Source of the DNA: Mycobacterium sp. MBM | GTDB taxonomy: Bacteria > Actinomycetota > Actinomycetes > Mycobacteriales > Mycobacteriaceae | Reading direction: 5' to 3' | Assembly (NCBI GenBank): GCA_021648845.1 | Contig: JAKJHY010000007.1 | Coordinates: 203,708-267,707, forward strand | DNA: 64,000 nt | In this document: positions 29,260-39,020 of the stretch, piece by piece | How positions within the stretch are numbered: the first letter of the stretch is position 1 | Layout of the letters: every line of letters starts with the position of its first letter | Program-made: the position numbers and the translations under genes | The notes under the pieces: generated by a model | Databases searched by the model: none | Seen by the model: only the letters and a program-made list of their open reading frames with translations | Told to the model about the DNA's origin: nothing

Positions 29260-29748
29260 TCAGGCGGGTACGCGGCGCAACCGCGCCGCGAGCGGGTAGA
29301 TCTGGCAGCCCAGGCAGATGCCGAAGGCCGCGTTGAGAAACGCCGCGAACAGTGCGGCGGCGGCGGCGGTGAGACCGACGAACGGGGCGCCCAGGGCGAA
29401 GCCGACGGTGCCCGCCGCGCCGAAGACCACGCCGATCAGCTGAGCGAACTTCAGTGGAGACACCGGTTCACGTTCGGTGACCGGGCCCAGTCGCGGTGCG
29501 ACGAGAGCTGTGAACACCACGCCGTAGGGATGTCGGCGCGGGCCGGCGGCCGCGCCGATGGCGAACACCGCGGTCTGCAGGCCGATGACCACGGCGGCCA
29601 GCGTCGTACTGACCGCGGCGGAGAAGATGGCGGTGATGAGCACCGCCGTGGTGATCCACGCGACGAACCGGGGCCCGCGCACGTCGACCTGATTCGTCGG
29701 GTGGCCGGCGGGCCGACTGCCCGGGACCGACTCGGTACTGACTGACAT
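29260..29748 (-). CDS. DUF4395 membrane protein
   Basis: A 162-residue protein with about four hydrophobic segments and the DUF4395 signatures VDVRGPRFVAW near the start and FNAAFGICLGCQIYPL near the end. The CxxC pair (Cys-Leu-Gly-Cys) in the last helix is a likely thiol site. This family regularly accompanies sulfurtransferases and thioredoxins in actinobacteria. The Shine-Dalgarno (AGGAG, 29756-29760) can be paired by a sequence right after the poly-Cys leader, implying control of its translation by cysteine. Confidence 0.88.
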   Translation of the reverse strand: MSVSTESVPGSRPAGHPTNQVDVRGPRFVAWITTAVLITAIFSAAVSTTLAAVVIGLQTAVFAIGAAAGPRRHPYGVVFTALVAPRLGPVTEREPVSPLKFAQLIGVVFGAAGTVGFALGAPFVGLTAAAAALFAAFLNAAFGICLGCQIYPLAARLRRVPA

Positions 29749-29755
29749 GGGAATG

Positions 29756-29825
29756 CTCCTGTTGCTTGGCTGGGCTGGACGGGCAGGCCACGAGGGCGCC
29801 TGGCGAAGCGGCGCACCAAGAGGAG
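29756..29825 (-). promoter_or_regulatory. Anti-Shine-Dalgarno/Shine-Dalgarno pair of the sulfur operon
   Basis: In the transcript, CTCCTCTTG (29825 to 29817) sits 10 nt after the leader stop and matches 8 of 9 positions with CAACAGGAG (29764 to 29756), the ribosome site of the DUF4395 gene. A ribosome paused on the Cys codons would cover the first element and free the second. Confidence 0.6.
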
Positions 29826-29835
29826 GGCGCGGCTA

Positions 29836-29925
29836 TCAGCAGCTACAACAACAGCAACAGCCCGCGGTGCGGCACAGATCAACTGCGCGGCGTTTGGTGA
29901 GCATCAGCTCAAGGCGGGCGGTCAC
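29836..29925 (-). CDS. Poly-cysteine leader peptide (cysteine attenuation)
   Basis: A 29-residue frame beginning GTG (MTARLELMLTKRRAV) and ending GCCCCCSC, i.e. five consecutive Cys codons, Ser, Cys, stop. An internal ATG lies at 29904. Such poly-Cys upstream frames are known in actinobacteria as sensors: low cysteinyl-tRNA stalls the ribosome and releases the downstream ribosome site. Here the regulated genes are DUF4395, cysA2 and sseC2, all sulfur-related, and the downstream anti-SD pairing fits this model. Confidence 0.85.
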   Translation of the reverse strand: MTARLELMLTKRRAVDLCRTAGCCCCCSC

Positions 29926-29954
29926 GACGCACACAATACCCGGACGCCCCGCCG

Positions 29955-30377
29955 TCAAGCCAATAGCGGTTCGAGTGCCGAGCGCAGGTCAGCGGCTTTC
30001 GGGACGCCGGTCGTCCGATACCGTGGGCGCCCGGCGCCGTCGAAGACGATCGTCGTCGGCAGTGACAGCACCGAAAGGCGCCGTGCCGCCTCGGGATTGT
30101 CGTCCATGTCGATCTCGACGTGGGCCACCGCCGGTAGCTCCGCGCACACCTGGTCGACCACCCGGCGTACCGCCGCGCAGGGCCCGCACCAGGTGGCGGT
30201 GAAGTGCAGGACCGTCGGGCCGGTGTCGGACAGCCCCAGGCCGCTGGTGTCGATGTCGGCGGCCGCCGCGGCAGCCTTGAGCATCCCCGCGCGCAGCGTG
30301 ATCATCTTGCCGACCAGGTAGCCGAGGCCCAGCACGGCGATCACGATCACCAGGACAAGCGCCCACGAGGTACTCAT
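29955..30377 (-). CDS. thiX: Membrane-anchored thioredoxin (ThiX-like)
   Basis: A 140-residue thioredoxin-fold protein with an N-terminal membrane helix (residues about 5-24) and the active site TATWCGPC (Cys64, Cys67); LPTTIVFDG provides the cis-proline. It probably reduces disulfides at the membrane; which face it acts on depends on topology. It corresponds to Rv0816c. Its ATG overlaps the lmeA stop, so it follows lmeA in one operon. The sulfur operon begins about 30 bp further on. Confidence 0.9.
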   Translation of the reverse strand: MSTSWALVLVIVIAVLGLGYLVGKMITLRAGMLKAAAAAADIDTSGLGLSDTGPTVLHFTATWCGPCAAVRRVVDQVCAELPAVAHVEIDMDDNPEAARRLSVLSLPTTIVFDGAGRPRYRTTGVPKAADLRSALEPLLA

Positions 30378-31171
30378 GACTGCCTGAACTCGTCGAGGCG
30401 CACGGTTAGTCCCTTCGCGATGCCTTCGACGATGATGTCGGATCCGCGGGCGCCCGCGGTGGTGGGTGTGAGGCCGAACGGGAGACGCTGACCGGGGATG
30501 CGAGAACTGAACGCCTCGAGCACCGCGGCGGTCTGGTCGTCGGGCACCGGTTCGTCCGCGGTGCCGGGTCCGGTCAGCACTCGGGTTGCGGTGAGGACGA
30601 GCGTGCTGCCGTCCGGGTCGGCGACCGTCAGGTCCACCGCCACGCTCACCCGCTCGTCGAAGTCCGCGCTCGTCGGAGTCCCGGTGAAGACCAGATCCTT
30701 GCCGCTGGAGATGCCCGACTCGGTGACGCCCTTCAGCCCGTCCTCGGTTTCCCGGGTGGGCGCCTCGACCAACAGATCCTTGATGCCCATGAAGCGGCCC
30801 ACGTGGGTCGAGTCGATGATGATCCGGCTCTCGGCGATACCGACGGGCAACGCGGCGTCCGGCCCGATCAGCCAGGTCGAGTCCGCCAGGTCGACCGCGT
30901 GCAGCGTCGCCTCCAGCGACACCCTGCCGGTGACCGGGTGCTGCACGCCGCCCGCCCGGATCTCGACCTCACGGTAGTGGTGCGCGCGCGCCTGGGTGAT
31001 GAACGGAAACCCCAGGATGCTGGCCCAGGGGTCGAAATGCAGTTGCGCGGCCGTGCGCACGCTGCGTGCCAGCCGGTACTCGGCATAGATGGCGGCGCCG
31101 AAATCCGTTCCCACACCGCCGAGAATCACCGCGAGAAGGGTCGCGAGGACACCGGTCAGCAGCTTGCGCAC
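30374..31171 (-). CDS. lmeA: LmeA-type DUF2993 envelope protein
   Basis: A 265-residue protein with an N-terminal anchor or signal (LLTGVLATLLAVILGGVGTDFGAAIYAEYRLARSVR) and a DUF2993 lipid-binding domain (FDPWASILGFPFITQARAHHYREVEI). The orthologue in M. smegmatis, LmeA, binds phospholipid and is needed for mannan elongation of lipomannan/lipoarabinomannan in the periplasm; Rv0817c is the M. tuberculosis counterpart. GTG 31171 is the likely start; the frame continues upstream. Divergent from glnR. Confidence 0.9.
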   Translation of the reverse strand: MRKLLTGVLATLLAVILGGVGTDFGAAIYAEYRLARSVRTAAQLHFDPWASILGFPFITQARAHHYREVEIRAGGVQHPVTGRVSLEATLHAVDLADSTWLIGPDAALPVGIAESRIIIDSTHVGRFMGIKDLLVEAPTRETEDGLKGVTESGISSGKDLVFTGTPTSADFDERVSVAVDLTVADPDGSTLVLTATRVLTGPGTADEPVPDDQTAAVLEAFSSRIPGQRLPFGLTPTTAGARGSDIIVEGIAKGLTVRLDEFRQS

Positions 31172-31356
31172 GCGGACATTCTGTCGCACGCACCGGGTCG
31201 TCGGACTGAGACCCACCGGTTCGGGTCTGCTAACCAGCAGGTAGCACGGTATTGTTAGGCGATCGTCGGTCGTAACGGCCACGTGTCAGCCATGAATCGC
31301 CGAAGTTGCCTCCGACACTGATGTCCCGGGGACGATCCAGGACGCGGGAGGACATA

Positions 31357-33359
<2,003 letters not shown>

Positions 33360-33381
33360 GAGGGCAATCCTAGCCAAAGCA

Positions 33382-33440
33382 TTGACATATGTCGAAGAGG
33401 TGGGCATGCTGAGCCCAGCGCGCTAATTCGATATATGTCA
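33382..33440. promoter_or_regulatory. Two ArsR operator-like palindromes between arsR and cadI
   Basis: TTGACATATGTCGAA (33382-33396) contains the perfect palindrome GACATATGTC. A second site, reading TGACATATATCGAA on the minus strand (33427-33440), lies nearer cadI. The first overlaps a possible -35 (TCGACA) of arsR, whose -10 would be TAGGAT (minus strand, 33367-33372). Confidence 0.6.
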
Positions 33441-33460
33441 CACAGGTATGGAGGTTCATC

Positions 33461-33946
33461 ATGTCCCGCATCCAGCTCGCCCTCAACGTCGACGACCTCG
33501 ACGAGGCCGTCACCTTCTACTCCACGCTCTTCAACACCCAGCCCGCCAAGCGCAAGGAGGGCTACGCAAACTTCGCAATCGCCGAACCGCCGCTGAAGCT
33601 CGTCCTGTTCGAAAACCCCGGCCACGGCGGGACCATCAACCACCTCGGCGTCGAGGTCGGATCCAGCGACACCGTGCACGCCGAGATCGCCCGACTCACC
33701 GATGCGGGGATGTTCACCGACGAGGAGATCGGCGCCACCTGTTGTTTCGCCAAGCAGGACAAGGTGTGGGTCACCGGGCCGGCCGGGGAGCGCTGGGAGG
33801 TCTACACCGTGCTCGCCGATTCGGACACCTTCGGCGACAGCGGCCAACACCCGGCAGAATCCACCACTGACGCTGATGTGTGCTGCAGCGGCGTGGCGGC
33901 GGAAACCGAGGATGACAAGGCTCCTGCGAGCGCGGGCTGCTGCTAG
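33461..33946 (+). CDS. cadI: Cadmium-inducible VOC protein CadI (ArsI-like)
   Basis: A 161-residue VOC-fold protein. MSRIQLALNVDDLDEAVTFYSTLF is the typical N-terminus; INHLGVEV gives a metal-binding His, and the vicinal Cys94-Cys95 in GATCCFAKQDKVWV matches the ArsI C-As lyase/CadI family, which cleaves methylarsenite or is induced by Cd. The C-terminus is extended and cysteine-rich (DVCCSG and AGCC), which may bind metal. Matches Rv2641. Its stop overlaps the convergent arsA stop. Confidence 0.93.
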   Translation: MSRIQLALNVDDLDEAVTFYSTLFNTQPAKRKEGYANFAIAEPPLKLVLFENPGHGGTINHLGVEVGSSDTVHAEIARLTDAGMFTDEEIGATCCFAKQDKVWVTGPAGERWEVYTVLADSDTFGDSGQHPAESTTDADVCCSGVAAETEDDKAPASAGCC

Positions 33947-35715
33947 CCCACCACCCCGGCGCCCGGCGCGGTGAGCGCTTCCAGCGCGGGAATGCCGACA
34001 GGTTCGGTCGCCAGTAGCGGTACCACCGCTACCCGACCGGCCTGATCGGCGCTCACCTTGTCGATCTCGGCCACTTCGGCGATCGCGCGCCGGCGAAGCA
34101 GCGGCGACGCCGGGCGCGCGGCGGCCAGCGAGTTGTTGACCACCCAGGCCCAGGGTCGGATGTGCGCGCGTTCGAGCTCGCGTGCGAGCCCGGCCGCTTC
34201 GAGCACCGGAGTGGTCTCGGCCAGCGTGACGATGATGACCTTGGTGAGCCCGGGATCCTGTAATCGCATCAGCGGGGTGGTGAAATGTCGGTCGCCCAGC
34301 TGCCGGGCCACCTCGCGGTGGTAGGAGCCGGTGGCGTCCAACAGCAACAAGGTGTGCCCGGTCGGTGCGGTGTCGACGACGACGAACCTTCGCCTCGATT
34401 CTGCGATGACGCGCGAGAAGGCTTGGAACACGGCTACTTCTTCGGTGCACGGCGACCGCAGATCCTCTTCGAGCATCATCCGGCCCTGGTCATCGAGAGC
34501 TGCGCCCTTGGTTGCTAGCACGTGTTCGCGGTAGGCCCGGGTGGCCTCGGCGGGGTCGATGCTCGACACTTGCAGGTTGTCCAGGGTGCCGTGCAGTGTG
34601 TCGGTCAGATGGCCGGCGGGATCGGTGGTGGTCAGGTGCACAGGATGTCCGCGGTCGGCCAGCGCAACGGCAATGGCGGCGGCGATGGTGGTCTTGCCTA
34701 CGCCGCCCTTGCCCATGCACAGGATCAAACCGTGTTCCCCCTTGGCCAGTTCGTCGACCAGAGCGGACAGCGGGGCACCGATCACGTCGAGGGCCGGCAC
34801 TTCCTCGACGTCCGATGACATGCCCGGCGATGTGTCGAAAAGTGATGCGAGAGCGTGTAGTCCGACGATATTGGTGGTCTTGAGTTCCACCTGATCGGTC
34901 GGCAGTGAACATAATTCGTCAGGTAGGGCGGCGATGGCCTGTTGTTCGCGGGTGTAGATCGCCTCGGCGAGCGGGTCGCCGGCGGCCGCGGCGGCGGGCA
35001 GTACGCCGTTGATCACGACGTACTGGTGGGTGAGGCCGATCGCGGCGAGTTCACGGTGCGTGCGGGTGATCTCGGTCAGAGTCGCCCGTTGTGCGCGGGC
35101 GACGAGCACCAGTCGGGTGCGGTGCGGATCGGCCAGGGCCGCCACTGCGCCGGCGTAGAGCGCCCGCTGCTTCTCCAGGCCGGACAGTGGCCCCAGGCAC
35201 GATGCGTCGCCCTTGCCCTCGTCGAGGAAATCGGTCCACGAACCGGGCAGCTGGAGCAGACGGATGGTGTGCCCGGTTGGCGCGGTGTCGAACAACACGT
35301 GGTCGAACTGCGTCATTGGGCCGTCCGAATCGGTGAGCAATTCCGTGAATTCGTTGAACGAGGCGATCTCGGTGGTGCAGGAGCCGGAAAGTTGTTCGGT
35401 AATCGCCTGCAGTTCCTGCTCGGGCAACAGACCGCGGACCGGGCCGATGATGCGCTCGCGGTAGGCCTCGGCCGCCTGGTCGGGGTTGATCTCCAACGCC
35501 GACAATCCGTCCACCGCCGCGATGGGCGTGATGGTATTGCCGATTGTGAGGCCGAAGACCTGACCGACATTGGACGCCGGATCCGTGCTGACCAGCAGCA
35601 CCCGCTTGCCGAGGCCGGCCAGCCGGATCGCCGCAGCACATGCGATCGAGGTCTTGCCGACCCCGCCCTTACCGGTGAAGAACAAGAATCGCGGGGCGTC
35701 CGCCAGGAACTTCAC
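33943..35715 (-). CDS. arsA: Arsenite-efflux ATPase ArsA
   Basis: A 590-residue tandem ATPase that energises arsenite export. Both halves have a P-loop (GKGGVGKT, residues 15-22 and 335-342) and DTAPTGHT switch motifs. Cys113, Cys173 and Cys423 align with the three As(III)-binding cysteines of E. coli ArsA (113, 172, 422). Here the partner pump would be Acr3 rather than ArsB. It lies 3 nt after arsD in the operon arsR-acr3-arsC-arsD-arsA. Confidence 0.96.
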   Translation of the reverse strand: MKFLADAPRFLFFTGKGGVGKTSIACAAAIRLAGLGKRVLLVSTDPASNVGQVFGLTIGNTITPIAAVDGLSALEINPDQAAEAYRERIIGPVRGLLPEQELQAITEQLSGSCTTEIASFNEFTELLTDSDGPMTQFDHVLFDTAPTGHTIRLLQLPGSWTDFLDEGKGDASCLGPLSGLEKQRALYAGAVAALADPHRTRLVLVARAQRATLTEITRTHRELAAIGLTHQYVVINGVLPAAAAAGDPLAEAIYTREQQAIAALPDELCSLPTDQVELKTTNIVGLHALASLFDTSPGMSSDVEEVPALDVIGAPLSALVDELAKGEHGLILCMGKGGVGKTTIAAAIAVALADRGHPVHLTTTDPAGHLTDTLHGTLDNLQVSSIDPAEATRAYREHVLATKGAALDDQGRMMLEEDLRSPCTEEVAVFQAFSRVIAESRRRFVVVDTAPTGHTLLLLDATGSYHREVARQLGDRHFTTPLMRLQDPGLTKVIIVTLAETTPVLEAAGLARELERAHIRPWAWVVNNSLAAARPASPLLRRRAIAEVAEIDKVSADQAGRVAVVPLLATEPVGIPALEALTAPGAGVVG

Positions 35716-35718
35716 GCG

Positions 35719-36084
35719 TCAACAACAACCGGAAGCGTCGTTGCCACAACGGCTGTCGCCGAGCAGGTTCGGTGCGGCCACGTCGACTCCGGCCCATTTG
35801 GAGAGCTGCTCGCGCCCGGGGTAGCGGCCTGTCATCGCCGTGACACCGTCGACCAGGACCAACGGCAGCCCGGCGGACCCCGAGACGTGCAGAAACGCGC
35901 GGACGGTCTCATTCTCGGCGAAGGCCCCTGGCTCGCTGGCCAGGTTGTAGCGGGTGACGTCGCCGCCACGGCTGGTGACGAAATCCAAGTCGGCAGAGAA
36001 CACCACCAGTTGCTGATCCACGTCCTCCCCGCAGACTCCGGTCGCGCAACACAGTGCGGGCTCGAACACTTCCACCTTGTTCAT
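35719..36084 (-). CDS. arsD: Arsenite metallochaperone ArsD
   Basis: A 121-residue chaperone that passes As(III) to ArsA. Cys12, Cys13 and Cys18 in ALCCATGVC are the exact metal-binding triad of the family. The C-terminus carries further cysteines (RCGNDASGCC), as in E. coli ArsD. Start overlaps the arsC stop by 4 nt, and arsA follows after 3 nt. Confidence 0.96.
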   Translation of the reverse strand: MNKVEVFEPALCCATGVCGEDVDQQLVVFSADLDFVTSRGGDVTRYNLASEPGAFAENETVRAFLHVSGSAGLPLVLVDGVTAMTGRYPGREQLSKWAGVDVAAPNLLGDSRCGNDASGCC

Positions 36085-36500
36085 CGGACGGTCTCCTTCA
36101 GGCGGGGTAGTAGTTGGTTGACCCGGGCCGCGATATCGTCACGCACCAAGCGCATGCGTTCGATACCGCCGATACCGCGTTCTGAGGGCTCGTCGGTGTC
36201 CCAGATCTGGAATTCGGTACCCGGCACGGGCGCGAGCTCAGCTTCCCGGCCGAGTATCACGACCACGTCGACATCGCGGACACGCTGCGGGTCAACCGGT
36301 TTCGGTGACTCACCAGTGATGTCGATCCCGATCTCGTGCAGGCTCTCCGCGGACAGCGCATTGATGGCGGTCGCGGGTTTCGTGCCCGCGGAGTAGACGT
36401 CCACCTCGTCGCCGGCGAGGTGGCGCATCAGCCCGGCGGCCATCTGCGATTTGCCGCCGTTCTTGGCGCAGACGAACAACACGGCGGGCTTGCGGGTCAT
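36081..36500 (-). CDS. arsC: Arsenate reductase, low-Mr phosphatase type (ArsC1)
   Basis: A 139-residue LMW-PTPase-fold reductase. The loop VCAKNGGKSQMAA has the catalytic Cys11 with Lys in place of the usual Arg, the variant typical of corynebacterial/mycobacterial ArsC enzymes that react through mycothiol and mycoredoxin. The acidic residue is expected in WDTDEPSERG. Sits in an operon between acr3 and arsD, with 4-nt overlaps on both sides. Confidence 0.92.
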   Translation of the reverse strand: MTRKPAVLFVCAKNGGKSQMAAGLMRHLAGDEVDVYSAGTKPATAINALSAESLHEIGIDITGESPKPVDPQRVRDVDVVVILGREAELAPVPGTEFQIWDTDEPSERGIGGIERMRLVRDDIAARVNQLLPRLKETVR

Positions 36501-37588
36501 CTCGTCTCCTCGGTCGCGGCGGGGGTTGGTTGGGTGAATCGTCCGCGCAGCGCCAGCGATACGTAGACCAGGGCGACCAGTACGGGCACTTCGATGAGTG
36601 GGCCGACGACCCCGGCCAGCGCCTGCCCGGATGTCACGCCGTAGGTGGCGACGGCCACCGCGATGGCCAGCTCGAAGTTGTTGCCGGCGGCGGTGAAGGC
36701 CAGCGTCGTGGTGCGCTCATACCCCAGGCCGATCAGCGCTCCGAGCAGGTAGCCGCCGCCCCACATGATGGCGAAGTAGGCCAGCAACGGCAGCGCGATC
36801 CGCGCGACATCCCAGGGTCGCGAGGTGATCTGATCACCTTGTAGGGCGAAGAGAATGACGATCGTGAACAGCAGGCCGTAGAGCGCCCACGGCCCGATCT
36901 TGGGCAGGAAACGAGTCTCGTACCAGTCCCTGCCCTTGGCCTTCTCGCCGTACCGGCGGGTGAGAAATCCCGCCACCAACGGGATCCCGAGGAAGATGAG
37001 CACCGACTTGGCGATCTGCCACACCGACGTGTCGATGGTCGTCTGCTCCAAACCGAGCCAACCGGGTAGTACGGACAGGTAGAACCAGCCCAAGACCGCG
37101 AACATGAAGACCTGGAACACCGAGTTGATCGCGACCAACACCGCGGCGGCCTCGCGGTCACCGCAGGCCAGGTCGTTCCAGATGATCACCATCGCGATGC
37201 AGCGGGCGAGGCCGACGATGATCAATCCGGTGCGGTACTCCGGCAGGTCCGGGAGCATCAGCCAGGCCAACGCGAACATCAACGCGGGCCCCAACACCCA
37301 GTTCAGCGCCAGCGAGGACAACAGCAGTTTGCGGTCGCCGGTCACCGAGTCCAGGCGGTCATAACGAACCTTGGCCAACACCGGATACATCATCACCAGC
37401 AGGCCGACGGCAATGGGCAGTGAGACACCGTCGAGTTCCACGGCGCCCAGTGCGTTGCCGAGGCCGGGGATGAGCCGGCCCAGGAGCAGGCCGACGGCCA
37501 TGGCGATGCCGATCCACACCGGCAGCATGCGATCCAGCGCGGACAGTTTCGTGACGACCGCTGTCTCGGCGGCGGTGGGTGTGCTCAT
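36497..37588 (-). CDS. acr3: ACR3-family arsenite efflux permease
   Basis: A 363-residue membrane protein of ten predicted helices. The conserved cysteine essential in Acr3 pumps is Cys130 in GLARCIAMVIIWNDLA; AAGNNFELAIAVAVATYG is the second signature. Exports arsenite, and may couple to ArsA encoded downstream. ATG 37588 (MSTPTAAETAV) overlaps the arsR stop; a long upstream extension of the frame is an artefact over arsR. Confidence 0.96.
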   Translation of the reverse strand: MSTPTAAETAVVTKLSALDRMLPVWIGIAMAVGLLLGRLIPGLGNALGAVELDGVSLPIAVGLLVMMYPVLAKVRYDRLDSVTGDRKLLLSSLALNWVLGPALMFALAWLMLPDLPEYRTGLIIVGLARCIAMVIIWNDLACGDREAAAVLVAINSVFQVFMFAVLGWFYLSVLPGWLGLEQTTIDTSVWQIAKSVLIFLGIPLVAGFLTRRYGEKAKGRDWYETRFLPKIGPWALYGLLFTIVILFALQGDQITSRPWDVARIALPLLAYFAIMWGGGYLLGALIGLGYERTTTLAFTAAGNNFELAIAVAVATYGVTSGQALAGVVGPLIEVPVLVALVYVSLALRGRFTQPTPAATEETR

Positions 37589-37968
37589 CGTGCAGTCTCC
37601 TCGGCGCAGGCATCGGATGGTGCGGGCGATCCGCCTTCGATCTGAAGGATCAGCGAAAGCTGTTGCAGCGCTGCGGGAACAGCACGGTAGTACACCCAGG
37701 AGCCGCGCCGGTCGCGGTCCAGGATCCCGGCGGAACGAAGCACCTTGAGATGGTGGGAAATGGTCGGTTGGGACAGGTCGAACGTTGCGGAGATCTCGCA
37801 GACGCATGCTTCGCCGCCGGGGCTGCTGGCGATCAGGCTCAGCAAGCGCAGCCGGACCGGATCGCCCAGCGCCTTGAACATCTGCGCGAGCGGCATGCAT
37901 GCCCGCTCGTCAAGGGGTGCTCGGCCCAGGGCGTCCTCGGTACGGGGCACCTGGAGTGAATTCGACAT
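37585..37968 (-). CDS. arsR: ArsR arsenite-responsive repressor
   Basis: A 127-residue ArsR with the classic CxC site in the DNA-binding region: GGEACVCEISATFDLSQPTISHHLKVLRSAG. This is the ELCVCDL-type As(III) sensor, similar to Rv2642. It is the first gene of arsR-acr3-arsC-arsD-arsA, overlapping acr3 by 4 nt. An operator-like palindrome lies 10-24 bp upstream of its ATG, so autoregulation is likely. Confidence 0.95.
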   Translation of the reverse strand: MSNSLQVPRTEDALGRAPLDERACMPLAQMFKALGDPVRLRLLSLIASSPGGEACVCEISATFDLSQPTISHHLKVLRSAGILDRDRRGSWVYYRAVPAALQQLSLILQIEGGSPAPSDACAEETAR

Positions 37969-37977
37969 TCTTCTATA

Positions 37978-37992
37978 TTGACGTATATCGAA
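37978..37992. promoter_or_regulatory. Operator-like palindrome of the ars operon
   Basis: TTGACGTATATCGAA (37978-37992) differs at two positions from the site at 33382-33396 near cadI. It lies just upstream of arsR, the expected place for ArsR autoregulation. Confidence 0.55.
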
Positions 37993-38030
37993 TCGTTGGG
38001 CAACCGCCCTCGAGTGGGCCATCCAGCCAG

Positions 38031-38324
38031 CTAGTGATCCCGCTGCCCGTCGGCGCTGCGGCGTTGCAGCAGCCCGACGACTTCGCTGGTCTGTGAGGGT
38101 GTGGGTAGCCGGCCGGTGGCTTTGGTGATCGCCACCTGGATCGCCGTAACCTCCGCTGTGGATTCGAGCTCCGCTGTGACGCAGCGCTTTTGACCCGGGG
38201 TGAGGGATATCGGTCCGTTCAGCGCCAGCAGTGCCGAATGGCCGTTGCGCGGCGTCCCGGTCGGGTAGCCGGCACGCATCCATTCGGCGCACGCGGCGAC
38301 GGTGGTGCATATCCGTCCGGCCAC
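38031..38324 (-). CDS. DUF3349 protein in the ars island
   Basis: A 97-residue protein resembling the DUF3349 family: AEWMRAGYPTGTPRNGHSALLALNG, then ITKATGRLPTPSQTSEVVGLLQ. Members are small helical proteins of unknown function, common in mycobacteria. GTG 38324 lies 7 nt after the stop of the ArsC gene, so it is probably cotranscribed with it. Whether it helps arsenic resistance is unknown. Confidence 0.75.
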   Translation of the reverse strand: MAGRICTTVAACAEWMRAGYPTGTPRNGHSALLALNGPISLTPGQKRCVTAELESTAEVTAIQVAITKATGRLPTPSQTSEVVGLLQRRSADGQRDH

Positions 38325-38331
38325 GGCATGC

Positions 38332-39006
38332 CTATGCGCGCACCGGCACGTTGAGTTCGGCGAGCAGCGCCCGGACCCGCCGCTCGATCTCGTCGCGGAT
38401 CGGCCTCACTGCGTCGACGCCCTGGCCGTGCGGGTCTTCGAGCACCCACTCCTCGTAGCGGCGTCCCGGGAAGATCGGACAGGCATCGCCGCACCCCATG
38501 GTGATGACCGCGTCGGCTGCCTGCACGATCTCGTCGGTCCATGGCTTGGGGTACTCGCCGGAGATGTCGATGCCCCGTTCGGCCATTGCGGCGACCGCCG
38601 CCGGATTCACTTCATCGCCGGGCTCGGAACCGCCCGACCATGCGACCGCGGCTTCACCGGCGAGATGGGTGAAGAATCCCAGCGCCATTTGCGAGCGGCC
38701 GGCGTTGTGGGTGCACAGAAACAGCACGATCGGCTTTCCGTCGTGGCCCTTGCCCTCGACCTTGGCCAGTGCGCGAAGCCGCTGACGGGCGAAGCGCTCG
38801 GCAAGCAGCGGCAGAAAGTTGGGCACGCTGGCCCGGCCGGCGAACTGCTCGTAGGAAGTGTGCAGGAACAGCTCGATCGTCTCGGTGCTGAACATGCTCT
38901 CGAAGTCCTTCTGAAGCCGTGTTGCCGCCGTCTTCAGGGCCAGTCGTTGATCGATCGACAGGTCACGACGTAGGTGCGGATGGCTTTCGGCGATGTTGTC
39001 GCTCAT
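38332..39006 (-). CDS. arsC: Arsenate reductase with N-terminal three-helix domain
   Basis: A 224-residue protein. Residues 1-85 are helical (LKTAATRLQKDFESMFSTETIELFLHTSYEQFAGRA), the extra three-helix domain found in some actinobacterial ArsC proteins. Residues 92-224 are a LMW-PTPase domain with LCTHNAGRSQMA (Cys98, CX5R). ITMGCGDACPIFPG adds two cysteines, and VLEDPHG holds the acid. Likely mycothiol-linked arsenate reductase. It lies 14 nt after the ArsR-ArsC fusion gene. Confidence 0.93.
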   Translation of the reverse strand: MSDNIAESHPHLRRDLSIDQRLALKTAATRLQKDFESMFSTETIELFLHTSYEQFAGRASVPNFLPLLAERFARQRLRALAKVEGKGHDGKPIVLFLCTHNAGRSQMALGFFTHLAGEAAVAWSGGSEPGDEVNPAAVAAMAERGIDISGEYPKPWTDEIVQAADAVITMGCGDACPIFPGRRYEEWVLEDPHGQGVDAVRPIRDEIERRVRALLAELNVPVRA

Positions 39007-39020
39007 GCGTTGCTCCTGAT

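Noticed and set aside
34942..36396. 484-codon plus-strand open frame across arsA-arsD-arsC
   Set aside because: Spans three real genes with intact catalytic motifs on the other strand.
36497..37900. Long N-terminal extension of the Acr3 frame
   Set aside because: It lies over arsR and is Arg-rich; the ATG at 37588 with a 4-nt overlap is the natural start.
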